Source: Burkholderiales bacterium PBB6 (GTDB lineage Bacteria > Pseudomonadota > Gammaproteobacteria > Burkholderiales > Burkholderiaceae_C). From it: a stretch of 64,000 nt of DNA. Shown here one piece after another: positions 46,626-54,198 of this stretch. The stretch spans positions 310,001-374,000 of the forward strand of contig NKIH01000004.1 in NCBI GenBank assembly GCA_002255925.1, in the 5' to 3' direction. Position numbers and translations under genes: made by a program. The stretch's first letter is position 1, and each line of letters begins with the position of its first letter. The notes beneath the pieces were generated by a model. The model was not told the origin of the DNA. It saw nothing but the letters and a program-made list of their open reading frames with translations, and made no database searches.

Positions 46626-47413
46626 AGGTACTGGTGACTGGACTGAACGGCACCCTGGCGCCCAAGCTGGCGGCGCTGCTGCGCCACCAAGGCCACGAGG
46701 TGCTGGCCTGGCAACGTGACATGCTGGACGTGAACAACGAAGCCGCCGGCCGCGACTGGCTGGACGCACAAGGCGTGCAAGCCGTGGCGCACCTGGCCAT
46801 GGGTGATGCGCACTGGGCCGGCTGGATGGCGTGGTGGGCTGCGCAACGCGGGCTGCCGTTTGTCTTCACCAGCACGGCCATGGTGTTTCACCACGAGCCC
46901 GACGGCCCGCACCAGGTGGGCGACGCCACCACCGCGCAAGACGACTACGGCCGCGGCAAGGCGCTGTGCGAACAAGCCGTGCTGCAGGCCCACCCACACG
47001 CCGTGGTGGCCCGCATTGGCTGGCAGATAGACCTGACGGCCACCGGCAACAACATGCTGCGCGCGCTGGACGACTGGCAAGCCCGCGACGGCCGCATCGG
47101 CGCCAGCACCCTGTGGCGCCCCGCCTGCTCGTTCATGGACGACACCGTGGCCGCACTGGCGCAATGCCTGCGCCTGGACGGCGCCAGCCCTTCACCGCAC
47201 ACCCCTGCGGGCTTGATTCACCTGGACAGCAACGCGCAGGACGGCTGGAACTTCGCGCAGGTGGCTGAGGCGCTGGGAAAGGCGGCTGGCCGAGGCTGGC
47301 AGGTGGTGCCAGAGGCGGGGTATGCGCATGACCAGCGGTTGATGCCGGGGGTGGGGCAGGGGGTGGTGTTGCCGGGGTTGAAGGGGAAGTTGGTGCGGCT
47401 TAAGCGCCTGTAA
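46622..47413 (+). CDS. NAD(P)-dependent sugar-nucleotide reductase/epimerase-like protein (RfbD-like)
   Basis: A 263-residue extended short-chain dehydrogenase. It starts with the Rossmann loop MKVLVTGLNGTLAPKLAALL, has FVFTSTAMVF near residue 82, and YGRGKALCEQAV (YxxxK catalytic pair) near residue 109-113. The style is that of dTDP-4-dehydrorhamnose reductase or related SDRs, but dTDP-rhamnose partner genes are absent. The ATG at 46622 overlaps the GH32 stop (ATGA), so it belongs to the same operon. Its sugar substrate is unknown; reduction of a keto-sugar linked to the operon's di- or oligosaccharide is possible. It is the last gene before the low-GC island. Confidence 0.82.
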   Translation: MKVLVTGLNGTLAPKLAALLRHQGHEVLAWQRDMLDVNNEAAGRDWLDAQGVQAVAHLAMGDAHWAGWMAWWAAQRGLPFVFTSTAMVFHHEPDGPHQVGDATTAQDDYGRGKALCEQAVLQAHPHAVVARIGWQIDLTATGNNMLRALDDWQARDGRIGASTLWRPACSFMDDTVAALAQCLRLDGASPSPHTPAGLIHLDSNAQDGWNFAQVAEALGKAAGRGWQVVPEAGYAHDQRLMPGVGQGVVLPGLKGKLVRLKRL

Positions 47414-48044
47414 TGGTGTGGGTAATCGGCGGGCGCCAGTTTTGGCGTGCTGACTGGTGAGAGCGGCGCGCTTGACGCCGCAACTCTAGGCCCACGAAAG
47501 GCGATAGCGTTCGATTGGTGCACGTTGACCGACTGCAAGGCGGCGAATGCTGCGTTTGCCGCGCGCGCACCGAATGACGACTGCACGGCGGACTGCTACC
47601 CTTCGGTCGAAGTCGTCGTCGTCGTCGACGTCGACGACTCGATTTCGCGTGTGCAGTGGTTACCGTCTTTCGCGTGAGACCGCGATGACCGCCGCCGCGA
47701 TCTGAATGGTCGTTCTTGCACAGGCGTTCCGTCCGAGATGGTTTCGCCAACATGCAATGCGCCTCCAAGGCGAGTTCGCCACCGGTCCGCCAAGGCGCCC
47801 GTATGTCCGCTGAACCGCCCGACCTCAAACCTGCCCCCCACAGTCCGAGGAGCCGATGCTCCCACTTTGGGCGACCGAGTTCGACGTTCGAAGTATTGAC
47901 TGGCCACTGCGCAAATCAAAAGTCGTCGAGGCCTGAGAAGGCTTCAAACGCGTTCAGTCCGATGCGGTGAAGGGCATCAGCTCGCCCTCTGTTGGATCTA
48001 TTGCCGTAGGGCTGAACGCGGAGGGCAATTAGGTTGCAATGTAC
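47414..48044. other. Gene-free, lower-GC border of the island
   Basis: A 631-bp stretch without a supported gene. It contains a short CGT/CGA-rich stretch (GTCGTCGTCGTCGTCGACG near 47610-47629) and only short frames with no family resemblance or ribosome-binding sites. Base composition changes right after the reductase stop, which marks the left edge of the inserted segment. No integrase, tRNA end or terminal repeat was found here. Confidence 0.6.
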
Positions 48045-49862
48045 TTACGGCGCTGCCGCCGCAGCCACTGCGGGAATCGAAAGTGGCACAGCATTGTGCG
48101 TTTTCGCATGCTGGTCGATCACGTCCGAAAACCGGTCGAGGATGGCCTTGAAACCGTTGAAATCAATCTTGTCTGCATTGGGCTGGACGACTTTGTAGGC
48201 GAAGTCTGCCTTGCCGTAATGCGTTTTCGAGTCAAACTTGTTCGAAGGGTCGAAAGGCTTGCCTTTGTACTGGATCGCTCGCGTGGCCGAATCGAAAAAG
48301 TCTTCGATCATCGACGCTTTAGTTGTCAGTAGAGGTGTCGGGACGACGTACAAGTTGCCGATGATGTGAATGAATGGTTCTGTTCCCGTCGGCTTGGTGC
48401 CGGTAAGTCGCTGAATCGTGTTGTAAACAGGAGCGGCTCCGCTGTCATTGTCGATCAGCACGATGATCGGATGTAACTTGCCTGGTGCTCTGAAGCGCCC
48501 GATTTCCGCCGCATAGGTACGCATGAAGTTCCCTACGTCATTGCTTCCGCCGTTTACACCCAGTATGCGACCTGTGCTGTTGCCAGCGTTCCTAGACTGA
48601 TGCTTTCGAGTCTTCTTGCCTGGGTACTTGAACCGGCGGATTGTCAATGTGATCTTTCCGGAGGAACCAACCGTTGCCAGTTTTGGATAGAGCGTTGCGA
48701 GACTACGGATCGCATGCGCGATGTAAACGTTGTCGGTCTTGCCTTCGCACATCACGATCGGGGTAGTCGCTGCGTAGAAATCCTTGTAGAGCAGGAAGCG
48801 CCGGTACATCAGCTCCTTGCTCGTCAGCGAGATTCCAGATGCCTTGGGTAAAACGCTCTTATTGGAGAGGTCAACTCCGTCGATGAATGCCAGCATGCCG
48901 TGAAGCTGCGTCAGCCTGCCGAGCGTCTTAATTGTCGACTTAACACCCGCGGAATCTGTGGTCGTATATTCGAAATCAAAGCTCCCGGTCGAAAGCAGAC
49001 GATGGACCATGGCGCGCACAGTGTGCCGGTACTCTTGGCGGACATTGACCTTGCTGTTGACAACGAGTCCCGTGACCTCTTGGCGTGAGTCACGGTACTG
49101 CATGCGCGTCTTATTCGTATTGATCGCGAAGCCTGACTTTGTCACTAGCCGTCCCAGTTCCTTGCCGGGTTCCCAGACGTGTTCGTTCCCGACCGCACTT
49201 CTTGCCACCATACTAGGGAACGCTTGCTTGTTCGTCGAGAATGTTAGATCGTCGGCATAGCGCGTGTACGTGCAACCTGTTAACGTCGCAAGGCGCACTA
49301 GATGAATATCGAGCACGTGCCCTATCAGGTTCGAGATGACTGGGGAGCATGGGCTACCTTGCGGAAGCGCTCTCTGGTAGCAGGCAATCTGCGCCAGTAT
49401 GGTTGCAACTTTCGGCTGCAACGCAAAGTTCTTATCTTTCAGGAAGAAGCCGCGCACGCGCCCAAAGTTAATCGTGCCGAAGAAATCTTCGAGGTCGAGG
49501 TTAAAGACAAACCTCTTGTTCCGATGCTGACGGGCATTCGTGATGATCGAGCGCTTGCGCTTGAAACCGTGCGCGATGCAATCAGGCTGCTTGTCGTCGT
49601 CGCTGCGCTTGTTGGTTCTGTTGATTTCGTCGACGCAGTTCTGAAGCACGTCGGCGAGCCGCCGCTGCAGCAGCTTTAGCGGGCCTACGGGAGCGGCGAT
49701 CTGGCGGGTACCGCCAGATCTCTTCGGTATGTCGAACGTCCTGTACTTGGTAGCTTCGGAACAGACGTAGAGCAGGTAGGACAGCGCAGAGGGCTTGAAT
49801 CCAAGGATGGCTGCAACGTCGTGCAACGTGCTTGCAGATTTGAGCGCTGTCAGTTGCGACAT
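48045..49862 (-). CDS. Retron reverse transcriptase fused to a C-terminal TOPRIM-like effector domain
   Basis: A 605-residue protein. Residues about 40-320 are a retron-type reverse transcriptase: SGGTRQIAAP, the retron-specific NAxxH (N109-H113, NARQH), catalytic FNLDLEDFF (D123), QGSPCSPVISN (169-178), YADD (202-205) and the retron VTG (263-265). Residues about 365-560 look like a TOPRIM domain: IVMCEGKTDNVYI (Glu373, Asp377), LGVNGGSNDVGNF, and the metal-binding Asp pair in LIDNDSGAA (D471, D473), then IEDFF (519-523). The closest known layout is retron Eco2 (Ec67), also about 590 residues with a fused TOPRIM domain. In such systems the RT makes msDNA from the upstream RNA, and phage attack releases the nuclease. 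Codon use differs from neighbours. Confidence 0.93.
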   Translation of the reverse strand: MSQLTALKSASTLHDVAAILGFKPSALSYLLYVCSEATKYRTFDIPKRSGGTRQIAAPVGPLKLLQRRLADVLQNCVDEINRTNKRSDDDKQPDCIAHGFKRKRSIITNARQHRNKRFVFNLDLEDFFGTINFGRVRGFFLKDKNFALQPKVATILAQIACYQRALPQGSPCSPVISNLIGHVLDIHLVRLATLTGCTYTRYADDLTFSTNKQAFPSMVARSAVGNEHVWEPGKELGRLVTKSGFAINTNKTRMQYRDSRQEVTGLVVNSKVNVRQEYRHTVRAMVHRLLSTGSFDFEYTTTDSAGVKSTIKTLGRLTQLHGMLAFIDGVDLSNKSVLPKASGISLTSKELMYRRFLLYKDFYAATTPIVMCEGKTDNVYIAHAIRSLATLYPKLATVGSSGKITLTIRRFKYPGKKTRKHQSRNAGNSTGRILGVNGGSNDVGNFMRTYAAEIGRFRAPGKLHPIIVLIDNDSGAAPVYNTIQRLTGTKPTGTEPFIHIIGNLYVVPTPLLTTKASMIEDFFDSATRAIQYKGKPFDPSNKFDSKTHYGKADFAYKVVQPNADKIDFNGFKAILDRFSDVIDQHAKTHNAVPLSIPAVAAAAAP

Positions 49863-49878
49863 CTTGAACCGATGGAGG

Positions 49879-50013
49879 TGGACCTAGTGGCACTCTCTCG
49901 CGAGACGCAGAGATCCTCAAGGAATCACTGTAGAGGAGATAGTCGAGGAGCATAGCTCCAGACATTGCTTTCACATGCCACGAAACATGGCAAAAAATCT
50001 GCCACTAAGCCCA
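49879..50013 (-). ncRNA. Candidate retron msr-msd RNA
   Basis: A 135-nt RNA read toward the reverse transcriptase gene, ending 16 bp before its ATG. The ends pair as retron a1/a2 repeats: TGGGCTTAGTGGCA (50013-50000) with TGCCACTAGGTCCA (49892-49879), 14 continuous pairs with two G-U. The base just after a1 is G (49999), where the branching guanosine would sit, and GGCAGATTT after a1 resembles, from memory, the start of the Ec67 msr. An msr hairpin follows (TGCCA, loop TGTTTCG, TGGCA at 49992-49976), then GGAGC-TAT-GCTCC (49959-49947) in the presumed msd. A -10 box TATACT (50024-50019) would start transcription at or within one base of a1. The msd stem is weakly defined by eye. Confidence 0.72.
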
Positions 50014-50457
50014 ATTTCAGTATACCCGAAGGCCGCAAGTGAAAGCGCAAGAAAGGGGCGTTATATCGTCAAATTGCCATGGCGCATTTGACTTTGATGC
50101 TCTCCCTTACAGGCTCGAACTTCAGGCTTCGGTGCAACGAACTCGCTGTGGATAACATCGATTGGCGGCTCGGCTTGGCGAATCAGACTGCACCACCCGT
50201 GCTGCACGTTCACTTTGATGCAATGCTACATCGTTGCTTGCCTACATCTATTCTGTTCTCGGCAGCGGCAAGATCACCGCCTTTTGCACTCGAGCTGCGA
50301 ACTGCAGCGATGCGTCCGAAGCTGCCCGCCGAAATTTGCGGGCAGCTGTGTAGCGACTGCGACCCCTGGGCCCCTCGTCCAGCTTGACTGCTCCCGCCGC
50401 AAAGTAGGGCGCGCAAGCTACAGTACGCACGTATTTGCCACGGGCGCAGGAGTGATA
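50014..50457. other. Intergenic region between the retron promoter and the AlbA_2-domain gene
   Basis: 444 bp with no supported gene. The left end holds the retron -10 box (50019-50024, minus strand). The right end holds CAGGAG at 50447-50452, the ribosome-binding site of the next gene. An in-frame extension of that gene to 50215 exists but its translation is Cys-rich and unlike a domain, so it is judged non-coding. No other structure was recognised. Confidence 0.55.
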
Positions 50458-51642
50458 GTGATACTCGAACACATCGATAAGATTGGTGCTGTACTTGTTC
50501 AAGAGCTGACCAGCAACAAGACCCCCGAGTCCAAGTCGCTTGAGTTCAAGCGCGCGCTACCGGGAACCAGTGACGGCGACAAGCGCGAGTTCTTGAAGGA
50601 CGTGTGTGCGATGGCCAATTCCGTTGGCGGCGACATTGTCTATGGGGTAGATGAACATGACGGGTCGGCCGTGGCCTTGGCGCCGATCACGGGCGAAGCC
50701 GGAGACGCCGCCAAGCGCAGACTGGGCCAGCTGCTAGATGCTTGCGTTGAGCCTCGCCTCCGAGGCTGCCGATTCCATATAGTAGAAATCGGAACAGATG
50801 GGTATGTGCTGGTGCTGCGAATACCTAAATCTCAAATCGGCCCGCACCGTTACAGCCATCAAAGCCAGATCCGTTTCCCGATTCGAAACGAAACCCACGT
50901 GAGCGATATGAGCTACGAGCAACTGCGTGCTGCCTTTGACCGTACAGCGACTCTCTCAGAGCGCGCGCGCGATTTTAGAGCCAAGCCTGTTAAAGCCATC
51001 GAAGATGGCCGCGGCGGAAAGAATGTTGCTGGCGGGACTGCAGTTGTAGTGCATGTGATGCCACTCGCAAGTATGAGCGGTCAGGAAGAAGTCGACATCC
51101 TTTCAGCTAAGAAGAGGTACCTAGAGCTGGCCCTCAGTACTTTCGGAAGCTTTGGTAGCACCCTGAATCTGGATGGGTTGTTCGTCTATCAGACAACCGG
51201 CCGAGAAGAGTTGTATAACTATCTGCAGCTCTATCGGTCAGGCGCCGTGGAGATCTATGGGTCGCCTTTTGCGATGGAGCGGGGTGACCAGACCTTCATC
51301 CCCTCGCAAGACTTGGCGACTTTCTTGCACGAGGCGATTGGCAAAGCGCTCGCGACACCAGCTAAGTTCGGCATATCTGGCGGCGCATACCTAGGCATCT
51401 CACTATTGGAGGTTGAAGGCCATGTACTTGGAGTGGGGCAGACATTCAACATGCGCTACAAGGCGATAGCTGATAGACGGCACCTTATATTGCCAGAGCG
51501 CTGGGTTGAAAATATCGACGACTTCCGCGTCGACGACGTCGTAAAGCCTCTCCTTGACATGCTGTGGCAATGCTTTGGAATTGAGCAATGCTTGTACTAC
51601 GACGACACGGGGAATTGGTCACCAAATCGTGGATTTAGGTGA
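50458..51642 (+). CDS. AlbA_2/Schlafen-type putative nucleic-acid-binding protein
   Basis: A 394-residue protein. The N-terminal domain (about residues 15-150) has the AlbA_2/Schlafen core: SLEFKRALP with the Glu, FLKDVCAMANSVGGDIVYGVDEHDG, then QLLDACVEPRL and a LVLRIPKSQIGPHRY strand and FPIRNETHVSDMSYEQLRAAF. The remaining 240 residues match no domain I recognise. Proteins with this N-terminus occur in bacterial regulators and in several phage-defence systems. The GTG at 50458 behind CAGGAG gives a natural N-terminus (MILEHIDKIGAVLVQEL). It sits divergent from the retron in a low-GC island, so a defence role is inferred from context only. Confidence 0.75.
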   Translation: MILEHIDKIGAVLVQELTSNKTPESKSLEFKRALPGTSDGDKREFLKDVCAMANSVGGDIVYGVDEHDGSAVALAPITGEAGDAAKRRLGQLLDACVEPRLRGCRFHIVEIGTDGYVLVLRIPKSQIGPHRYSHQSQIRFPIRNETHVSDMSYEQLRAAFDRTATLSERARDFRAKPVKAIEDGRGGKNVAGGTAVVVHVMPLASMSGQEEVDILSAKKRYLELALSTFGSFGSTLNLDGLFVYQTTGREELYNYLQLYRSGAVEIYGSPFAMERGDQTFIPSQDLATFLHEAIGKALATPAKFGISGGAYLGISLLEVEGHVLGVGQTFNMRYKAIADRRHLILPERWVENIDDFRVDDVVKPLLDMLWQCFGIEQCLYYDDTGNWSPNRGFR

Positions 51643-51919
51643 ACCGACTTGAGCCCTAAAGATCCGGTAAGGCCGAGGCCTAACTTCGCACGAAGTGCTT
51701 GGCGGCTACTGCTTGCGTGAAGGCGTCCAACTGACTCGCCTTTGCAGCGCTAGGCAGCCTTTGCAGAACCCCCTTGAACAACCAAAGCTGCTAGGGCCTT
51801 GTCTCAAGCCCGGACGCTCCTACGAGGTGCGCGCACATAGATGCAGGCAAATCTACGGTGAAAACTGGAGATGGATCCGCTAGTTCCGGGGCTACTACTA
51901 CTGACCTTTACGCTTCGCC

Positions 51920-52558
51920 ATGAACACACCCACCAGCGCTTGCGTCGAACTCACCGTTGACGCGAGCATCGCAGGCCGGAAGACCCGTGCCGACTGGCAG
52001 GCGCTCAGGGGGCGCCTTGCTCAAGGTGAGGCACACTGGGATGAGGCCTTCAATGATTTCTACAGGCAGCGACTTGAGAGCCGCTACCTGCGCCCGATCA
52101 TGGCCATCCAACAGCTTGGCGCCTTAGAGGGCGAAGGATTCGCCATTGCTGCCCTGCAGTGCACGCTGATCGAGTTCTTGGAGTCAACCGAGCAAGGCAT
52201 CAACTATGTCCACCGCAAGCCCGATCCAACGCTTTTCCAGTATTCGCGAAGCGGAGAGATTTTCAAGTCGTTTCTGACGAGGCGGCGGCCTTTTTCGGAT
52301 TGTTTCGACGAGGAGGCAGCAACGAGCTTCTACGAAGGCATACGCTGCGGGTTGCTCCATGAGGCACGCACTCATAACGGCTGGCGCATATGGGGCAGGA
52401 CGGCGCTCAAAGGACAAATCGCTGATGTAGCTAACAAGGTCGTCAACCGAGACAGCTTTCAAGCCGCGTTACTTCAATACATCGCAGAATATGGGGCAAG
52501 GCTGCCAAAGGAGCCTGATCTCCAGGCGGCATTTTTTCGCAAGTTCGACGTATTGTGA
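51920..52558 (+). CDS. Unknown protein with an R-x4-H (HEPN-like) motif
   Basis: A 212-residue mostly helical protein with no family I can name. Visible: a helical N-terminus, GFAIAALQCTLIEFLES (about 73-89), and FYEGIRCGLLHEARTHNGWRI around residues 137-157, where Arg142 and His147 form an R-x4-H motif as in HEPN ribonucleases. A conserved-looking C-terminal KVVNRDSFQAALLQYIAEY follows. HEPN domains often act as toxins or RNA-cutting defence effectors, so this could be one, alone or with the AlbA_2 gene 277 bp upstream. The start at 51920 follows weak ribosome-binding signals. The assignment rests on one motif. Confidence 0.6.
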   Translation: MNTPTSACVELTVDASIAGRKTRADWQALRGRLAQGEAHWDEAFNDFYRQRLESRYLRPIMAIQQLGALEGEGFAIAALQCTLIEFLESTEQGINYVHRKPDPTLFQYSRSGEIFKSFLTRRRPFSDCFDEEAATSFYEGIRCGLLHEARTHNGWRIWGRTALKGQIADVANKVVNRDSFQAALLQYIAEYGARLPKEPDLQAAFFRKFDVL

Positions 52559-52697
52559 GCCTTTAGCATTTAACAGTGCATTTAGCATCCGCGCACGGAA
52601 AAATCAGCCGTTACATGGCAGTAGCGGCCCCATTTTGGGCTGTAGAGGTCGCTCGTAACCGGACCTCCGAAACCTTCGCATCGGGTATCGACACAAC

Positions 52698-53456
52698 TCA
52701 AAACCAAAGCGCCCCAAATATCCCAACATTCATCGCCACATTGAACGCCGCATGCGCCACCACCGCCGGAAACACCGACCCGCTGCGCTTGCGGATCACC
52801 GCAAACCCCCAAGCAGTCGCCGCCATCAGCCCCACCCAAATCGCCCCTGACAGCACGTGAACGCCCAGGCCGGTTGAACCCCAGAACAAGCCGTGGTGGC
52901 AAAGGTGCACCACCCCAAACGCACCGCATTCCCATGCGGTGCTCGCCCTCTCACTCAGCCGCATTTCAAGCGTGCGCCGCAGCACCCCTCTGAAGAAGAT
53001 CTCTTCGCCGATGGGGCTGAACAGGGCGGCGGGCAGGGTGAACGCCAGGTGCAGCATGGGCAGTGAGAAGCCCGTGGTGTTCATCGCGCGCTGGTAGCTG
53101 GCCGCTACGCTGACGATCCAGTTGTCTGCCGTGGTGCCGAACAGGGCCATGCCGAGCAGGAAGCAGGCGGTGGCGGCGCTGATGCCAAACGCCAACGCCC
53201 AGCCGTAGCTGTTGAGTGGCCGCGAAGGCGCTTTGAGTCCGATTTGCGCGCGGCCGTCTTTGCTCAGCAGCACCCACGGCGTGATGACCATGAGCACGAA
53301 GCTCAGTGGCAGCAGGGCGCGCCAGGCAGCAGGCCCCAAGGTGCCCACCACGCGCATCGCCGCGAACAGCAGCCCCAGCCCAATCACGCCCCACAGGGCG
53401 GCGGCAGGGCTGATGCGCGGGCGGAATGGGAACGCTGGGGCCGGCGGCTGCTGCAT
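52698..53456 (-). CDS. CPBP-family intramembrane glutamic endopeptidase
   Basis: A 252-residue membrane protein with about seven hydrophobic helices. CPBP/Rce1-type motifs are visible: GEEIFFRGVLRRTLE (the EExxxR motif, near residue 148), FGVVHLCHH (near 182) and the last motif HAAFNVAMN (near 234). Such proteins cleave prenylated or other membrane proteins, and some protect against bacteriocins. It is high-GC like the flanking chromosome, so it probably lies outside the island. It precedes nothing obvious on its strand; the MarR gene is 86 bp upstream and could share a transcript. Confidence 0.87.
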   Translation of the reverse strand: MQQPPAPAFPFRPRISPAAALWGVIGLGLLFAAMRVVGTLGPAAWRALLPLSFVLMVITPWVLLSKDGRAQIGLKAPSRPLNSYGWALAFGISAATACFLLGMALFGTTADNWIVSVAASYQRAMNTTGFSLPMLHLAFTLPAALFSPIGEEIFFRGVLRRTLEMRLSERASTAWECGAFGVVHLCHHGLFWGSTGLGVHVLSGAIWVGLMAATAWGFAVIRKRSGSVFPAVVAHAAFNVAMNVGIFGALWF

Positions 53457-53542
53457 GTGGGCGGTGACGGGGTGGGCGGTTGGCTCTGCAGGCTTCGACT
53501 CAGGCGATCTCTGGCGAGGTCTTGCAAATCAGCGCACCAGCT

Positions 53543-54034
53543 TCACCGGCCGGCCTTGCGAGCGCGGGCCACTTTGTGCAGCAGTTCAATCAGCATGGCC
53601 CGCTCAGCACCACTCAGGGTGTCGATGGCCTCTTGTTCGGCCGCGTGCAGCGCGGCAACACACCGGGCCACGGCAGCCTGGCCCTCGTCGGTCAGGCGCA
53701 GCAACTGCACGCGTGCGTCTTGGGTGCTGCGGGTGCGTGCCACCCAGCCACGCGCCTCCAGCTTGTCCAGCCACATGGCAATGTTGGGCGGCGTCATCGC
53801 CAGCGCTTGCGCAAGCTGCTTGGCGCTCACGTCGGGGTTGCTGCGCACCAGCGACAGCAGGCTGAACTCCACCTTGCTCAGGCTCTCGGGTGTGGCCACC
53901 AGGCGCTTGAAGATGTGGTTGGTCACCACGGTGGCCTGCGCCAGCTGATAGCCCAGGATGTTGTGCAGCTCCGGCTCGGCGAGGTGGCCTCGCGGTGTCT
54001 GGTCCGGGCTGGAGGAAAGGGCTTTGCGGGGCAT
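53543..54034 (-). CDS. MarR-family transcriptional regulator
   Basis: A 163-residue protein with the MarR winged helix-turn-helix (about residues 50-115: FSLLSLVRSNPDVSAKQLAQALAMTPPNIAMWLDKLEARGWVART, and DARVQLLRLTDEG in the wing). MarR proteins repress genes and release DNA when bound by phenolic or similar ligands. It is divergent from a tannase/feruloyl-esterase gene with a 164-bp gap, a common arrangement in which the regulator responds to the phenolic product of the esterase. Confidence 0.9.
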   Translation of the reverse strand: MPRKALSSSPDQTPRGHLAEPELHNILGYQLAQATVVTNHIFKRLVATPESLSKVEFSLLSLVRSNPDVSAKQLAQALAMTPPNIAMWLDKLEARGWVARTRSTQDARVQLLRLTDEGQAAVARCVAALHAAEQEAIDTLSGAERAMLIELLHKVARARKAGR

Positions 54035-54099
54035 GAAGGTGCGTATTCGGTTCAGTGATTGACTTAGTTGGTGTGCTTTTGCTCAGTGAAAGCCCGGTA

Positions 54100-54118
54100 T
54101 ATCGATCTGAAATAGATA
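54100..54118. promoter_or_regulatory. Imperfect palindrome in the MarR/tannase divergent promoter region
   Basis: TATC (54100-54103) and GATA (54115-54118) flank ATCT-GAAAT-AGAT, so two nested short inverted repeats share one centre. The AT-rich segment lies between the divergent starts and is a candidate MarR site. Confidence 0.35.
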
Positions 54119-54198
54119 AGCAGAATAACTATTAGCCGGTTTCGCCTCGCCTGACATCAGGGCGCCCCGGCACACACGACACGACACGAGGAGACTCC

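Noticed and set aside
47596-47970. Two overlapping short frames (plus strand 47716-47970; minus strand 47596-47919)
   Set aside because: No family resemblance, no start signals, low-complexity composition; treated as non-coding border.
50215-50457. N-terminal extension of the AlbA_2 gene
   Set aside because: Cys-rich, unlike any domain; the GTG at 50458 has a proper CAGGAG at the right distance.
51695-51883. 62-aa frame between the AlbA_2 gene and the R-x4-H gene
   Set aside because: No ribosome-binding site or recognisable sequence; probably chance.
52562-52588. TTTAGCAT repeated twice (52562-52569 and 52581-52588) as an attachment site
   Set aside because: Eight-base copies 19 bp apart, no partner copy seen at the left border and no integrase; too weak.
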